From NCBI GenBank assembly GCA_041748175.1, contig JBGTDU010000034.1, forward strand, positions 1-21,112: a stretch of 21,112 bases of DNA. The letters are read 5' to 3'. This document shows, piece after piece, positions 1 to 7,713 of the stretch. The DNA is from JAHEJB01 sp041748175. GTDB lineage: Bacteria > Bacteroidota > Rhodothermia > Rhodothermales > Rubricoccaceae. Each line of letters starts with the position of its first letter. The stretch's first letter is position 1. The notes under the pieces are model-generated. The model was given only the letters and a program-made list of their open reading frames with translations, ran no database searches and was not told the origin of the DNA. Both the position numbers and the translations under genes were made by a program.

Positions 1-52
1 CCAACCCCGCCACCACCACCTCCTCCTCCACCTCCGTTCGAGATTTAGTCAT
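1..52 (-). CDS. possible 5' end of a gene running off the left edge
   Basis: Read on the minus strand from the ATG at 52-50, the first 17 codons give MTKSRTEVEEEVVVAGL, which looks like a credible hydrophilic protein start and would be divergent from era. No Shine-Dalgarno sequence is seen, but most genes here lack one. The competing reading is the plus strand, frame 1, giving a proline-rich tail (PT, ten prolines, FEI) and a TAG stop at 46-48, which could be the C-terminus of an upstream gene. The fragment is too short to decide, and neither product is recognised. Confidence 0.3.
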   Translation of the reverse strand, partial: MTKSRTEVEEEVVVAGL

Positions 53-162
53 CAGGCGGTCGCGTACAAACGCGGGGTCCATCCGGGCCTCGCGTTTTTT
101 GTTTTGAGGTGAATCCACACCCTGTTGTCGACGAGCGCGAAGACGTGGAGGTACCATGCGGG

Positions 163-1086
163 ATGGAACCAATCCTCGACCTTCACGCGATTCCGCATGA
201 TCATCGCAGCGGCTACGTGGCCATCATCGGCGCGCCCAACGTGGGCAAATCGACCTTGATGAACCATATCCTCGGCCGCAAGCTGTCGATTGTAACAGAA
301 CGCCCGAGCACGACGCGGAACCGGGTTCTGGGCATTCGCTCGGATGAGAGGAGCCAGATCATTTTTCTGGATACGCCCGGCGTCGTTCGCCCACGGTACC
401 GCCTTCACGAGCTGATGATGCAGGACGTAGACCGCTCGGTCGCCGACGCGGACATCCTGCTCTTCATGACCGACGCCACGGAGCCTGCACCCACGCACGA
501 TGCCAGAGGCGCGTTGGATAGGATCGAGCGAAGCGCTGCCCCCGCGCTCCTGATTCTGAACAAGATGGACCTTATCCTCCCGGAGAAGGCGCTCCCTCTA
601 GTAAACCTGTACACCGAGCTTCGCGCGTTCGAGGAAGTCTTCCCCGTCTCCGCTAAAACGGGCAAAGGAGTGGATGTCTTGACGAAAGAGGTCGCACGAC
701 GATTGCCGGTTGGGCCGCCCTACTACCCGAAGGACCAGTTGTCGGAGCATCCGGAACGCTTTTTTATCGCCGAAATCGTCCGCGAGGCCATCTTCAACCG
801 GTTTCGCGATGAGGTCCCTTACTCAACGCAGGTCAACGTCGTCACGTACGAATCGCGGGAGACGGGCAAGGACTTTATCGACTGCGAGATCGTGGTCGAG
901 CGGGACGCTCAGAAAGGCATCCTGATTGGGAAGGGCGGGAAGGCGTTGAAAGGCCTCGGGGCGGACGCTCGAAAGGGCATAGAGGAGTTTCTGGGTACGT
1001 CCGTTTACCTGCAACTCCACGTAAAAACGCGGACAGACTGGCGGAATAAGGAAGGGATGCTGCGGTCGTACGGGTTTGGGAAGTGA
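163..1086 (+). CDS. era: GTPase Era, ribosome assembly factor
   Basis: Era is an essential GTPase that binds the 3' end of 16S rRNA and helps mature the 30S subunit at the inner face of the membrane. The sequence shows the full G-domain set: P-loop GAPNVGKST near the N-terminus, DTPG (G3), NKMD (G4) and SAK (G5). A C-terminal KH domain follows with the GKGG loop, ending in the usual Era tail (RTDWRNKEGMLRSYGFGK). From the ATG at 163 the protein is 307 aa, the normal family length. An in-frame GTG at 109 would add 18 residues, but these match no Era domain and the site has no spaced ribosome binding site, so 163 is preferred. The gene converges on pdxB with only 5 nt between stop codons. Confidence 0.96.
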   Translation: MEPILDLHAIPHDHRSGYVAIIGAPNVGKSTLMNHILGRKLSIVTERPSTTRNRVLGIRSDERSQIIFLDTPGVVRPRYRLHELMMQDVDRSVADADILLFMTDATEPAPTHDARGALDRIERSAAPALLILNKMDLILPEKALPLVNLYTELRAFEEVFPVSAKTGKGVDVLTKEVARRLPVGPPYYPKDQLSEHPERFFIAEIVREAIFNRFRDEVPYSTQVNVVTYESRETGKDFIDCEIVVERDAQKGILIGKGGKALKGLGADARKGIEEFLGTSVYLQLHVKTRTDWRNKEGMLRSYGFGK

Positions 1087-1091
1087 CAGGT

Positions 1092-2303
1092 CTACATCAC
1101 CAATTCCATCCCAAGTCCTTCTTTGACGACGGTCCTTAGCCGTTCTGGAATCACGGTCTTCACCGAAATCCGACTCCACGTTCGACGCACGGGATAGGTC
1201 CGACGAAGTTCTCGAAAGGCCGCCGCACGGCCGGGAGGCGCAGCACCCAGCACGTTTCGGCGGAAGCGCGTATCGTCCGCGCGCAGGTTATAGGCCTGTC
1301 GGACGAGCACGTTCAGCCAGCGAGCTTCATCGAGAACATCCAGATCATTCTCGACGGGAAGCGCGTGAAGCGTAAGACTCTCGCCCTGGAGTGGCCTGAG
1401 CGCGGCTTCCACATCCCACGCGGGTAGAGCGCCGCCCCCTTGCCGTTGCAGCCATTCGCGCAGCGCCTCGGCGAGCATCCGCGTTCCCTCCACTTTCCCA
1501 TCGAACGAATACCCGGCGATGTGCGGCGTCGCGATATGAGTGAGATCGGCAAGTTCGACATCGATCCCAGGCTCATCCTCCCATACATCCAACACAGTGC
1601 CTGAAATTGTGGCGGATTGAAGCGCGGTTTTGAGTGCAGCGTTATCCACCACTCCGCCTCGCGCCGTATTGATGAGCACGGCGTCCGGTTTCATCAGCTC
1701 AAGTTCGGCCGGGCCTATCAGGTGGAAGGTAGGGTGGGGGCTTTCGTCCGCACTCGTCAGCGGCGTGTGGAGAGTGATGATATCAGACCGGGCAAGAACC
1801 TCTTCCTGTGGCACGTAGAGCGGCGACTTCGGATGCATTTCGTGGAGTGGCGGATCGCAGCGGAGCACCTCCATGCCCAGCGCCTCTACGCGACGGGCCA
1901 ACTCGCCGCCGATTCGCCCACAGCCGACAACCCCTAGCGTGAGACCTCGAAGGCCCGTCCCGAACGCCGCCGCCGTGGAGAGAAGCGCAGCCAGCGTGTA
2001 CTCGACGACAGACGTCGTATTGGAACCGGCGGCAGATGTGAACTCAATTCCAGCCTGCCGCAAAAAGTCCTCGTCGATGTGATCCGTGCCTGCCGTCGCC
2101 GTGCCAACGAACTTCACCGGCGATCCTTTCAGAAGCGCTTCGTCGATAGCTGTCACGCTGCGAACAAGAAGCACGTCGATCTCGCGCAGCTCGTCAGATG
2201 TGATGGCCTCGCCCGGCAACAAGCGGACCTCGCCCGATCCTCCGAAGGCCGCAGCCGCCAACGGAATGTTGGCATCGGCTAGAACGTGAAGGGGCTTGGC
2301 CAT
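1092..2303 (-). CDS. pdxB: 4-phosphoerythronate dehydrogenase (pyridoxal phosphate synthesis)
   Basis: PdxB oxidises 4-phospho-D-erythronate to 2-oxo-3-hydroxy-4-phosphobutanoate in the DXP-dependent route to vitamin B6. The product is a D-2-hydroxyacid dehydrogenase: Rossmann motif GCGRIG at residues 127-132, catalytic Arg215 in NTARGG, Glu244 in WEDEP and His261 in TPHIAGYS. The 29 and 17 residue spacings between Arg, Glu and His are those I know for PdxB, and HIAGYSFDGK plus a C-terminal dimerisation region (FRELRRTYPVRRTW) separate it from SerA. The start at 2303 (MAKPLHVLADANIPL) gives 403 aa; an upstream start at 2384 would add 27 residues outside the family. No other B6 gene is in the window. 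Confidence 0.92.
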   Translation of the reverse strand: MAKPLHVLADANIPLAAAAFGGSGEVRLLPGEAITSDELREIDVLLVRSVTAIDEALLKGSPVKFVGTATAGTDHIDEDFLRQAGIEFTSAAGSNTTSVVEYTLAALLSTAAAFGTGLRGLTLGVVGCGRIGGELARRVEALGMEVLRCDPPLHEMHPKSPLYVPQEEVLARSDIITLHTPLTSADESPHPTFHLIGPAELELMKPDAVLINTARGGVVDNAALKTALQSATISGTVLDVWEDEPGIDVELADLTHIATPHIAGYSFDGKVEGTRMLAEALREWLQRQGGGALPAWDVEAALRPLQGESLTLHALPVENDLDVLDEARWLNVLVRQAYNLRADDTRFRRNVLGAAPPGRAAAFRELRRTYPVRRTWSRISVKTVIPERLRTVVKEGLGMELVM

Positions 2304-2619
2304 AGCAATAAGAAAGGGGCGCGATGGGACACTGTGTTCGGCAATTAAGGCAAAGTCCGAGCTACATGTCGGCAGCGTGGACAACGAGCGGAATCCCTGC
2401 GTTGTATTGATACGATCTCAACAGACCTCGTTCTGGCCTACGTAATCCGGCTTTATGGTAGCCATCGCAAGCCCCGCTGACACAGCAAAACGTGAGCAGT
2501 CGGCGGTCAACAGGCTCTTCACACGTAAACGGCGGCAGCGGCAAGGTTTTCGCTAACCCGGGGATTGCGCATCCAAATTTGGTTGGAGCGCACGCCCCAA
2601 TCACGTTCACCCTTTCTCT
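2304..2619. other. 316 nt divergent intergenic region
   Basis: This gap lies between pdxB (leftward) and the SleB-like gene (rightward), so it should hold both promoters. I see no RNA gene, no strong hairpin and no convincing coding sequence; open frames here and antisense to the hydrolase have shadow-like composition. CAAATTTG near 2574 resembles the Bacteroidota -7 element (TAnnTTTG), but no matching -33 TTG sits at the right distance, so no promoter is called. Confidence 0.6.
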
Positions 2620-3246
2620 GTGCGCTTCGAAAACTTGCGAACTGTGTTCGTCCCGATCGTGTGGATCGCCGTGCTCGCCGTGACACTGCTTGGAGCATCC
2701 CGGATGCTCAGCCCTGTTACCGCGGGAGCCTCCGAGAGCTTTGCCGTGCCAATGGCTCGTGCGAGCCATTCCAGCCGATCCGATATTCCGGAATTCTCGC
2801 CCCAGACCATCAGCGACGATGTTTTGTGGCTTGCACGATGCATTTACTCCGAGACCAAACGAGCGGACGAGCAGGAGTTGGTAGCGTGGGTTGTCCGCAA
2901 CCGCGTAGAGACGCGGTATCGCGGGGAATCGACCTTCAACGGGGTCGTTCTCGATCCGTACCAGTTCAGCGCTTTTAACCGCGGCAGCAGGAAGCGCCGT
3001 TTTTACATCGGCCTTTCGCCCTATTCCGATGCGCGTGGATGGATGAGCGCCATGGAGATTGCCCACAACGTTTACTACTCCCAGGCAGCCGCGCGACCGT
3101 TTGTCATCACGACCCGGCATTTCTACAGTGAGCAATCCATGCGCGGAAGCCGTGCGCCCAATTGGGCTCGAGGCCGACGGCCGGTCCGCTTGACGAACTA
3201 CCAGATCGACGAGCGGCGTTTCCGCTTTTACTCCGGCATAGCCTGA
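2620..3246 (+). CDS. secreted SleB-type cell wall hydrolase
   Basis: The protein matches the SleB/Hydrolase_2 family of cell wall hydrolases, known as spore cortex-lytic enzymes in Bacillus but found widely in non-sporulating bacteria. Seen in the sequence: an N-terminal hydrophobic segment at about residues 9-26 (VFVPIVWIAVLAVTLLGA) acting as signal peptide or anchor, a Ser/Ala-rich linker, then the SleB-like core from about residue 67. The core has WLARCIYSET with the conserved Glu, VVRNRVETRY, and a PYQFSAFN box. The GTG at 2620 is chosen because it keeps the hydrophobic segment; an in-frame ATG at 2704 would remove it. No Shine-Dalgarno is visible. It ends about 46 nt before a strong terminator and appears monocistronic. 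The exact bond cleaved cannot be read from sequence. Confidence 0.78.
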   Translation: MRFENLRTVFVPIVWIAVLAVTLLGASRMLSPVTAGASESFAVPMARASHSSRSDIPEFSPQTISDDVLWLARCIYSETKRADEQELVAWVVRNRVETRYRGESTFNGVVLDPYQFSAFNRGSRKRRFYIGLSPYSDARGWMSAMEIAHNVYYSQAAARPFVITTRHFYSEQSMRGSRAPNWARGRRPVRLTNYQIDERRFRFYSGIA

Positions 3247-3292
3247 GGCCCCACAACCCGGCTGCCGCACCGCAACGCGGTTGTCGTCCCCC

Positions 3293-3331
3293 ACGAAGGC
3301 GGGCCCCGTAAGGCTCGCCTTCGTTGTTTTT
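3293..3331 (+). terminator. intrinsic terminator after the SleB-like gene
   Basis: A 12-bp stem, ACGAAGGCGGGC (3293-3304) with GCTCGCCTTCGT (3313-3324), contains one G-T wobble and encloses an 8 nt loop. It is followed by TGTTTTT to 3331, the form of a Rho-independent terminator for the plus strand. It separates the hydrolase gene from the downstream lipoprotein gene. Confidence 0.9.
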
Positions 3332-3408
3332 GGTAGGTCATGTTTGGGAGAGTCGCCGGTGGCGGATTATTGGCCGCTATCTTTCGGCCATCAATTCGCC
3401 GCGAGAAA

Positions 3409-4437
3409 ATGACTCCGTTCCGAGGCCTCCCCTATCTCCTGATTCTCCTCCTCGTTTCAGGATTAAGTTGCTCGCAGCCTGGGCCAGCCGCGTCGTCGGC
3501 GACGGAAAGTAGAGTCGGATCAAACTCCTTCGTACCGAGCGGGCCACCGCAATACCGAACCGACGGCATCCGGATTGCGACCTTTAACGGCGAGTTTCTT
3601 TTCGATGGCGAGGGTGAAGAGGGAGGTGCCGACTTCCCCTGGAAATCCAACCGCGAGGCTGCTCGAACGCACCGTGATGCGGTCGCCGCTGTGATCCGAC
3701 AACTCGATGCCGACATCGTGCTCATCGCTGAAACCGAGACGAAGGGCGTGCTTGAGGCCATGATCGCAGAGTCGTTGGACGGGCTCGGCTACACAGCGTA
3801 TCTGGTAGACGGCACCGACACGTTCACACGGCAGAATGTTGGGATGTTGGCGCGGCTGCCCATCGAGGCGGTCGGACGGACCGACGAGCTACTTCCCGTG
3901 GGTCTCACCGATCAGCTCTACGGCGTGTCCAAGAACATATGGGCGCACCTGACCATTGGCGGCGTCCCGACCACCCTTATCGGCGTTCATTTCCTGGCGC
4001 GGCCCGACGATCTGGAGCGGAAGCCCCGTCGCGAAGTGCAGGCAGAGGTTATTCGTAGGCTCATTGAGCGGGAAACGCTTGCGGAGCGCGCGGTGATTGC
4101 GATTGGCGACTTCAACGATTTTGACCACGAGGTGTTGGACATCCGCAGTTCCCGACCTATCACGGACGTCCTTGAACGCATCAAGAGCGTGGGCCCCTCT
4201 GGCGACGACGATCTGGTCAACGTGCTGGGAGACGTACCTCAACGCGAGCGATTTACAGCCTTCTACGACCGTGACGACGATCAGCAGATCGACCCTGGCG
4301 AGTTCAGCGCGATCGACCACATCCTGCTTTCGCCGGCGTTGTATCGTCGGGTTCGAGAGGTTCACTTCGTGCATTCGCACGACCCACGGCAGGTAAGCGA
4401 CCACTTCCCGATTGTGGTGACGCTGGCGGACCAGTAA
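3409..4437 (+). CDS. endonuclease/exonuclease/phosphatase-family lipoprotein with EF-hand-like loop
   Basis: The protein belongs to the metal-dependent EEP (DNase I/exonuclease III-like) superfamily, whose members cleave phosphodiester or phosphomonoester bonds in nucleic acids, lipids or nucleotides. Visible motifs in order: RIATFNGEFLFD with the Asn, LIAETETK with the catalytic Glu, VIGDFNDF with the Asp/Asn pair, AIDHILLSP, and the final SDHFPIVVTL with Asp-His. The N-terminus from the ATG at 3409 has a hydrophobic stretch ending in SGLSC, a slightly irregular lipobox, so it is probably a lipoprotein acting outside the cytoplasm. An upstream in-frame start at 3340 would place 23 residues before the signal and was rejected. 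Residues 287-298 (DRDDDQQIDPGE) fit a 12-residue EF-hand calcium loop. The substrate is unknown. The gene stands alone between a terminator and bshA. Confidence 0.82.
   Translation: MTPFRGLPYLLILLLVSGLSCSQPGPAASSATESRVGSNSFVPSGPPQYRTDGIRIATFNGEFLFDGEGEEGGADFPWKSNREAARTHRDAVAAVIRQLDADIVLIAETETKGVLEAMIAESLDGLGYTAYLVDGTDTFTRQNVGMLARLPIEAVGRTDELLPVGLTDQLYGVSKNIWAHLTIGGVPTTLIGVHFLARPDDLERKPRREVQAEVIRRLIERETLAERAVIAIGDFNDFDHEVLDIRSSRPITDVLERIKSVGPSGDDDLVNVLGDVPQRERFTAFYDRDDDQQIDPGEFSAIDHILLSPALYRRVREVHFVHSHDPRQVSDHFPIVVTLADQ
4267..4302 (+). other. EF-hand-like calcium loop inside the EEP lipoprotein
   Basis: The codons encode DRDDDQQIDPGE: Asp at loop positions 1, 3 and 5, Ile at 8, Asp at 9 and Glu at 12, as in canonical EF-hand loops. 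Position 6 is Gln rather than Gly. It lies just before the AIDHIL active-site segment. Confidence 0.6.
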
Positions 4438-4549
4438 ATCACCGCAAGATCACGAAGCCATTGGCAGATTTTCATGCCGCAACCTCAGGCGATGATCGGA
4501 GTTTGTTGGACGACGCGCGATCCTGCGATTACACGGAATCCACTCGCCC

Positions 4550-5746
4550 ATGAAAATCGGTATCACCTGCTATCCCACCTTTGGCGGCTCCGGCGTTGTC
4601 GCTACCGAACTCGGTAAGGCGCTAGCCGCGCGCGGTCACGAAATCCACTTCATCGCCTACGACCTCCCGCTGCGGCTCGACCACGTCGCAGATCGCCTGT
4701 ACTTTCACGAGGTCCGCGTCAACGCGTATCCCCTGTTCGAGTACCCGCCCTATTCCATCGCGTTGACAAGCAAGATGGTTGACGTTGCGCGCCATGAAAA
4801 TCTTGACCTGTTGCACGTCCACTACGCGATCCCCCACGCAACCAGCGCCGTGCTGGCGCGCGAAATTTTGGACGGCGAAGGCCGCCACGTCCCCGTCATT
4901 ACCACGCTCCACGGGACCGATATCACGCTCGTTGGTCAGGACGCGTCGTACAGGCCCGTCGTCGAGCATTCGATCAACGCTTCGGACGGCGTGACGTCGG
5001 TCAGCGATTGGCTCCGCCGCGAAACGTACGACCACTTCAACATCGAGCGACCCATCGAAGTCATCCCCAACTTCGTTGATGTTGAGCGCTTCCAGCGGAC
5101 GCCGAAGGACCATTTCAAGCAGGCCATTTGCCCGGAAGACGAGAAGCTCGTTCTGCATGTCTCAAACTTTCGTGAGGTAAAGCGAACGGTTGATGTGATC
5201 CGCATCTTCTACAAGCTATTCTCCGAAGGCGTCTGGCCGGAAGATCACGCCCGGCATGGCCGACAGGGTGGCGTGAAGCTCCTGATGGTGGGCGACGGCC
5301 CCGACCGCTGTGCCTGCGAAGACCTGGCCCGCGAACTGAATATCTACCACGAGGTTCGTTTCCTCGGCAAGCAGGAGCCGGTCGAGGAAATTCTCTCTAT
5401 CGCCGACCTCTTCCTGATGCCTTCCGGCAGCGAGACGTTCGGCCTTGCTGCCTTGGAAGCCATGGCGTGCGGTGTGCCGGTGGTTTCGACGAATATTGGC
5501 GGATTGCCCGAGCTGAACATCCACGGCGAAACCGGCTTCCTATGTGACCTCGGCGACGTCGAGGCGATGGCGGCGGCGTCGCGGGAAATCCTGACCAATG
5601 AAGCCCTGCACACAAAAATGGCGGCGGCCTCGCTCGAACGAGCCTCGAAAACCTTCGATATTGAGAGCATCGTGCCACTTTACGAGGCCTATTACCAGCG
5701 TGTCATGGATGAGCAGGCTGAGGTGATCGATCGGGTTGGCGCGTGA
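4550..5746 (+). CDS. bshA: N-acetyl-alpha-D-glucosaminyl L-malate synthase (bacillithiol step 1)
   Basis: BshA is the cytoplasmic GT4 glycosyltransferase that joins UDP-GlcNAc and L-malate, the first committed step of bacillithiol synthesis. The N-terminus MKIGITCYPTFGGSGVVATE and the following ELGKALAARGHEIHFI are close to the BshA signature. The C-terminal GT-B half has VGDGPDR, the LFLMPSGSETFGLAALEAM donor-site EX7E region, and CGVPVVSTNIGGLPE. Length, 398 aa, is slightly above the usual 375-380; an extra segment near residues 225-240 (EGVWPEDHARHGRQGG) explains part of this. ATG 4550 is the natural start. The stop overlaps the GTG of the next gene by 4 nt (GTGA), implying translational coupling. 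bshB and bshC are not in the window. Confidence 0.93.
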   Translation: MKIGITCYPTFGGSGVVATELGKALAARGHEIHFIAYDLPLRLDHVADRLYFHEVRVNAYPLFEYPPYSIALTSKMVDVARHENLDLLHVHYAIPHATSAVLAREILDGEGRHVPVITTLHGTDITLVGQDASYRPVVEHSINASDGVTSVSDWLRRETYDHFNIERPIEVIPNFVDVERFQRTPKDHFKQAICPEDEKLVLHVSNFREVKRTVDVIRIFYKLFSEGVWPEDHARHGRQGGVKLLMVGDGPDRCACEDLARELNIYHEVRFLGKQEPVEEILSIADLFLMPSGSETFGLAALEAMACGVPVVSTNIGGLPELNIHGETGFLCDLGDVEAMAAASREILTNEALHTKMAAASLERASKTFDIESIVPLYEAYYQRVMDEQAEVIDRVGA

Positions 5747-6903
5747 GCAAGCCTGTTCGATCCAGCAAGTCCGCGGTTGCACCTGTGGCTGGGCGAGTGG
5801 CCCGGACGAAGCGACCAGAGGCCCGCAAGATCAACCTGATCTCGAAAAAGAAGCCAGTCTATCCCATCAGCGATTACTTCCTTGAGTACCTCCAGGGCTA
5901 CAACCGCGTCGTTAGTGAAGGTGCCGACTACGAAAGCCTGTTGCGCCACGAAAATGCGATAGCCCTGTACGACGAACTGGGTAACGATACCCTGTGGAAT
6001 ACGGTCTTCTTCGGACCCACGGAGCAGGCCGAAATCCATGAAGCAATGCGCCTCACGTACGCGCTGCTGCGTTCTGATGGCGACCTGTCGACCGTCGAAC
6101 ACCTCTACATCGACCGCATCGACGTCTGCCTATTCGGAAACACGCTTCCGTTTCGTGTGCGCATCGTCAATGCGTTGAATGAGAACTTCGACTACTTCTA
6201 CGTCAAGCGCGTCGATGCCAACCGCGTCTATGGCCTGGAGCTCGAGCACATTCTTTCTCCGAACCGCATCAACTACCTCATCCACGGCGACACGCTGATT
6301 GAGGAGCACATCGTAGGCATCCCGGCCGATCAGTTCATCCGTGAGGATATGCCCAAGAATCGCTTCGACGAAGTGCGGCTGGCCAAGGAATTCGCCAAGT
6401 TCAACGAGCGCTGTTTCGTGCGGCTGCTGGGCGACATGCACTCGGGCAACTTCGTGATAGACATCACGCCAGACTTCGAGAAGATGCAGTACCGCCTTCG
6501 GCCCATCGACTTCGACCAGCAGAGCCACCACGGGAAGAAGCAAGTCTACCTCCCGCAGTTCTATCCCCAGAACAACCCGATGATCGCACTCGGCATGGCG
6601 CACATGACGGCCCGAACAGTGGACCAGTACCAGCGTGAGGAACGCGCGCTCATCGCCGGGCGGCTCCGGGCGAGCCGGGAGCGCTATGGAAGGCTGATGC
6701 AGGTTATGCGGGAGGATCTGATCTCCTCGCAGGCAAACGTTTGGCGCCTTTCCGCCCAGCTGGCCCAGCACTACGACGACCCTGTTTTCGCGGAGTGCCA
6801 CACGATGGGCGATCTGGTCTACGCCTCGTTAGAGCGCGTTCTTAGCTCGCACGCACCCGCGAGTGCATCGATGTTGCAGGGGACTCCTGCGGGGACTGCG
6901 TGA
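5743..6903 (+). CDS. uncharacterised protein with APH-like phosphotransferase motifs
   Basis: I do not recognise a named family. After a basic, low-complexity N-terminus (residues 1-35), the protein carries features of the aminoglycoside phosphotransferase/protein-kinase-like fold. Lys155 in YFYVKRVD could be the ATP-binding lysine; EEHIVGIP at 187-194 resembles a hinge; GDMHSGNFVID at 230-240 matches the catalytic loop DxHxxN (Asp231, His233, Asn236); and RPIDFDQ at 253-259 matches the metal-binding IDFD/DFG element. It has no signal peptide or membrane segment, so it is probably cytoplasmic. Its GTG overlaps the bshA stop, and its stop overlaps the next ATG, so it sits in the middle of a coupled three-gene unit. 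A role in modifying bacillithiol intermediates, or in an unrelated small-molecule or protein phosphorylation, is speculation. GTG 5743 is chosen because of the overlap. Confidence 0.62.
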   Translation: MSKPVRSSKSAVAPVAGRVARTKRPEARKINLISKKKPVYPISDYFLEYLQGYNRVVSEGADYESLLRHENAIALYDELGNDTLWNTVFFGPTEQAEIHEAMRLTYALLRSDGDLSTVEHLYIDRIDVCLFGNTLPFRVRIVNALNENFDYFYVKRVDANRVYGLELEHILSPNRINYLIHGDTLIEEHIVGIPADQFIREDMPKNRFDEVRLAKEFAKFNERCFVRLLGDMHSGNFVIDITPDFEKMQYRLRPIDFDQQSHHGKKQVYLPQFYPQNNPMIALGMAHMTARTVDQYQREERALIAGRLRASRERYGRLMQVMREDLISSQANVWRLSAQLAQHYDDPVFAECHTMGDLVYASLERVLSSHAPASASMLQGTPAGTA

Positions 6904-7640
6904 TGCAAAGGGGGAGACGAGTCGCATTTTTTCTGATCGTCGTTGCGTTCTCTGCATGCACCGAACCGCCACCGCCAGCCTCCGAACAACGAGCCGCTCC
7001 TGCGTCCAACGCAGAAAACGCCCACATCCGCACCGCCGCTTTCCTCGCCGTGGACGGCGTCTACAACAGCGAGCTGATGGCACCTTACGATGTCCTCCAC
7101 CATTCCATCTTCCGCGATTCCACCGACTACATCCAGCCGTTCGTCGTCTCGCCCGATGGCGCGCCGGTCTTGACCTTCGAGGGCCTTACCGTATCGGCCC
7201 ACTTCAGTTTTGAGGATGCGCCCCGCGCCGATATCCTCGTCATTCCCAGCGCCGTGGGAAGCATGTCATCAGACCTGGAGGACGGACGGCTGATTGATTG
7301 GATACGCGAAGCGGCGAACGAAGCCGACTGGGTCATCACGCTCTGCGACGGGTCGTTTCCGTTGGCCGCCACGGGCCTGCTCGACGGAAAAACTGCCACT
7401 ACGTTTCCGGCGGACCGCGAAGCTTTCGCCGCGATGTTTCCCTCAATCGATGTTCGCGATGACGCGCGCATCGTGGTGGATGGCAAGTTCATCACCTCCG
7501 TCGGCGGCGGCATGAGCTACGAACCCGCCCTCTACCTCGTTGAGCGCATCTACGGACCAGAACACGCGCGGTTAACAGCGGAGGGTTTGGTGTGGCCGTG
7601 GGAGTTCGCGTCCGTCCCGCACTTTGTCACGGACGAGTAA
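6903..7640 (+). CDS. DJ-1/PfpI-family lipoprotein
   Basis: The protein has the DJ-1/PfpI (class I glutamine amidotransferase-like) fold signature: an early segment DGVYNSELMAPYDVL carrying the acidic residue, then VITLCDGSF with the likely nucleophile Cys148 at the elbow, followed by AATGLLDGKTATTF, typical of this family and of the sensor domain of GlxA-type AraC regulators. No DNA-binding domain follows. The N-terminus has basic residues, a hydrophobic core and the lipobox FSAC, so it should be a lipoprotein in the periplasm or outer membrane, which is unusual for DJ-1 relatives. The ATG at 6903 overlaps the preceding stop as TGATG; a GTG at 6900 is the alternative. Relatives act as glyoxalases, deglycases, isonitrile hydratases or proteases; the substrate here is unknown. 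Confidence 0.8.
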   Translation: MQRGRRVAFFLIVVAFSACTEPPPPASEQRAAPASNAENAHIRTAAFLAVDGVYNSELMAPYDVLHHSIFRDSTDYIQPFVVSPDGAPVLTFEGLTVSAHFSFEDAPRADILVIPSAVGSMSSDLEDGRLIDWIREAANEADWVITLCDGSFPLAATGLLDGKTATTFPADREAFAAMFPSIDVRDDARIVVDGKFITSVGGGMSYEPALYLVERIYGPEHARLTAEGLVWPWEFASVPHFVTDE

Positions 7641-7698
7641 GCTCTGAAAGCACCTGAGACAGCGCGGCCTCGCTGCTTTGGAAGGGGTTACCTTGATT

Positions 7699-7713
7699 CA
7701 GATTCGAGATCTG
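7699..7713. promoter_or_regulatory. short palindrome at the start of the metal-uptake pair
   Basis: CAGAT-TCGAG-ATCTG is a perfect inverted repeat with 5-bp arms and a 5 nt centre, ending on the first base of the GTG start of the His-rich protein. Its position would suit an operator or a structure limiting translation. It does not match Fur, Zur, MntR or NikR consensus sites that I know, and such short palindromes occur by chance. Confidence 0.2.

Noticed and set aside
2304..2384. 27-residue extension of PdxB
   Set aside because: No match to the family N-terminus; MAKPLHVLADANIP at 2303 is the normal beginning.
2362..3294. Long minus-strand open frame (310 codons) antisense to the SleB-like gene
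   Set aside because: Composition is shadow-like, no family resemblance, and the plus strand carries a recognisable signal segment and SleB motifs.
6130..6801. Minus-strand open frame of 223 codons opposite the kinase-like gene
   Set aside because: Antisense shadow rich in Val, His and Leu; the sense strand is fixed by start/stop overlaps with both neighbours.
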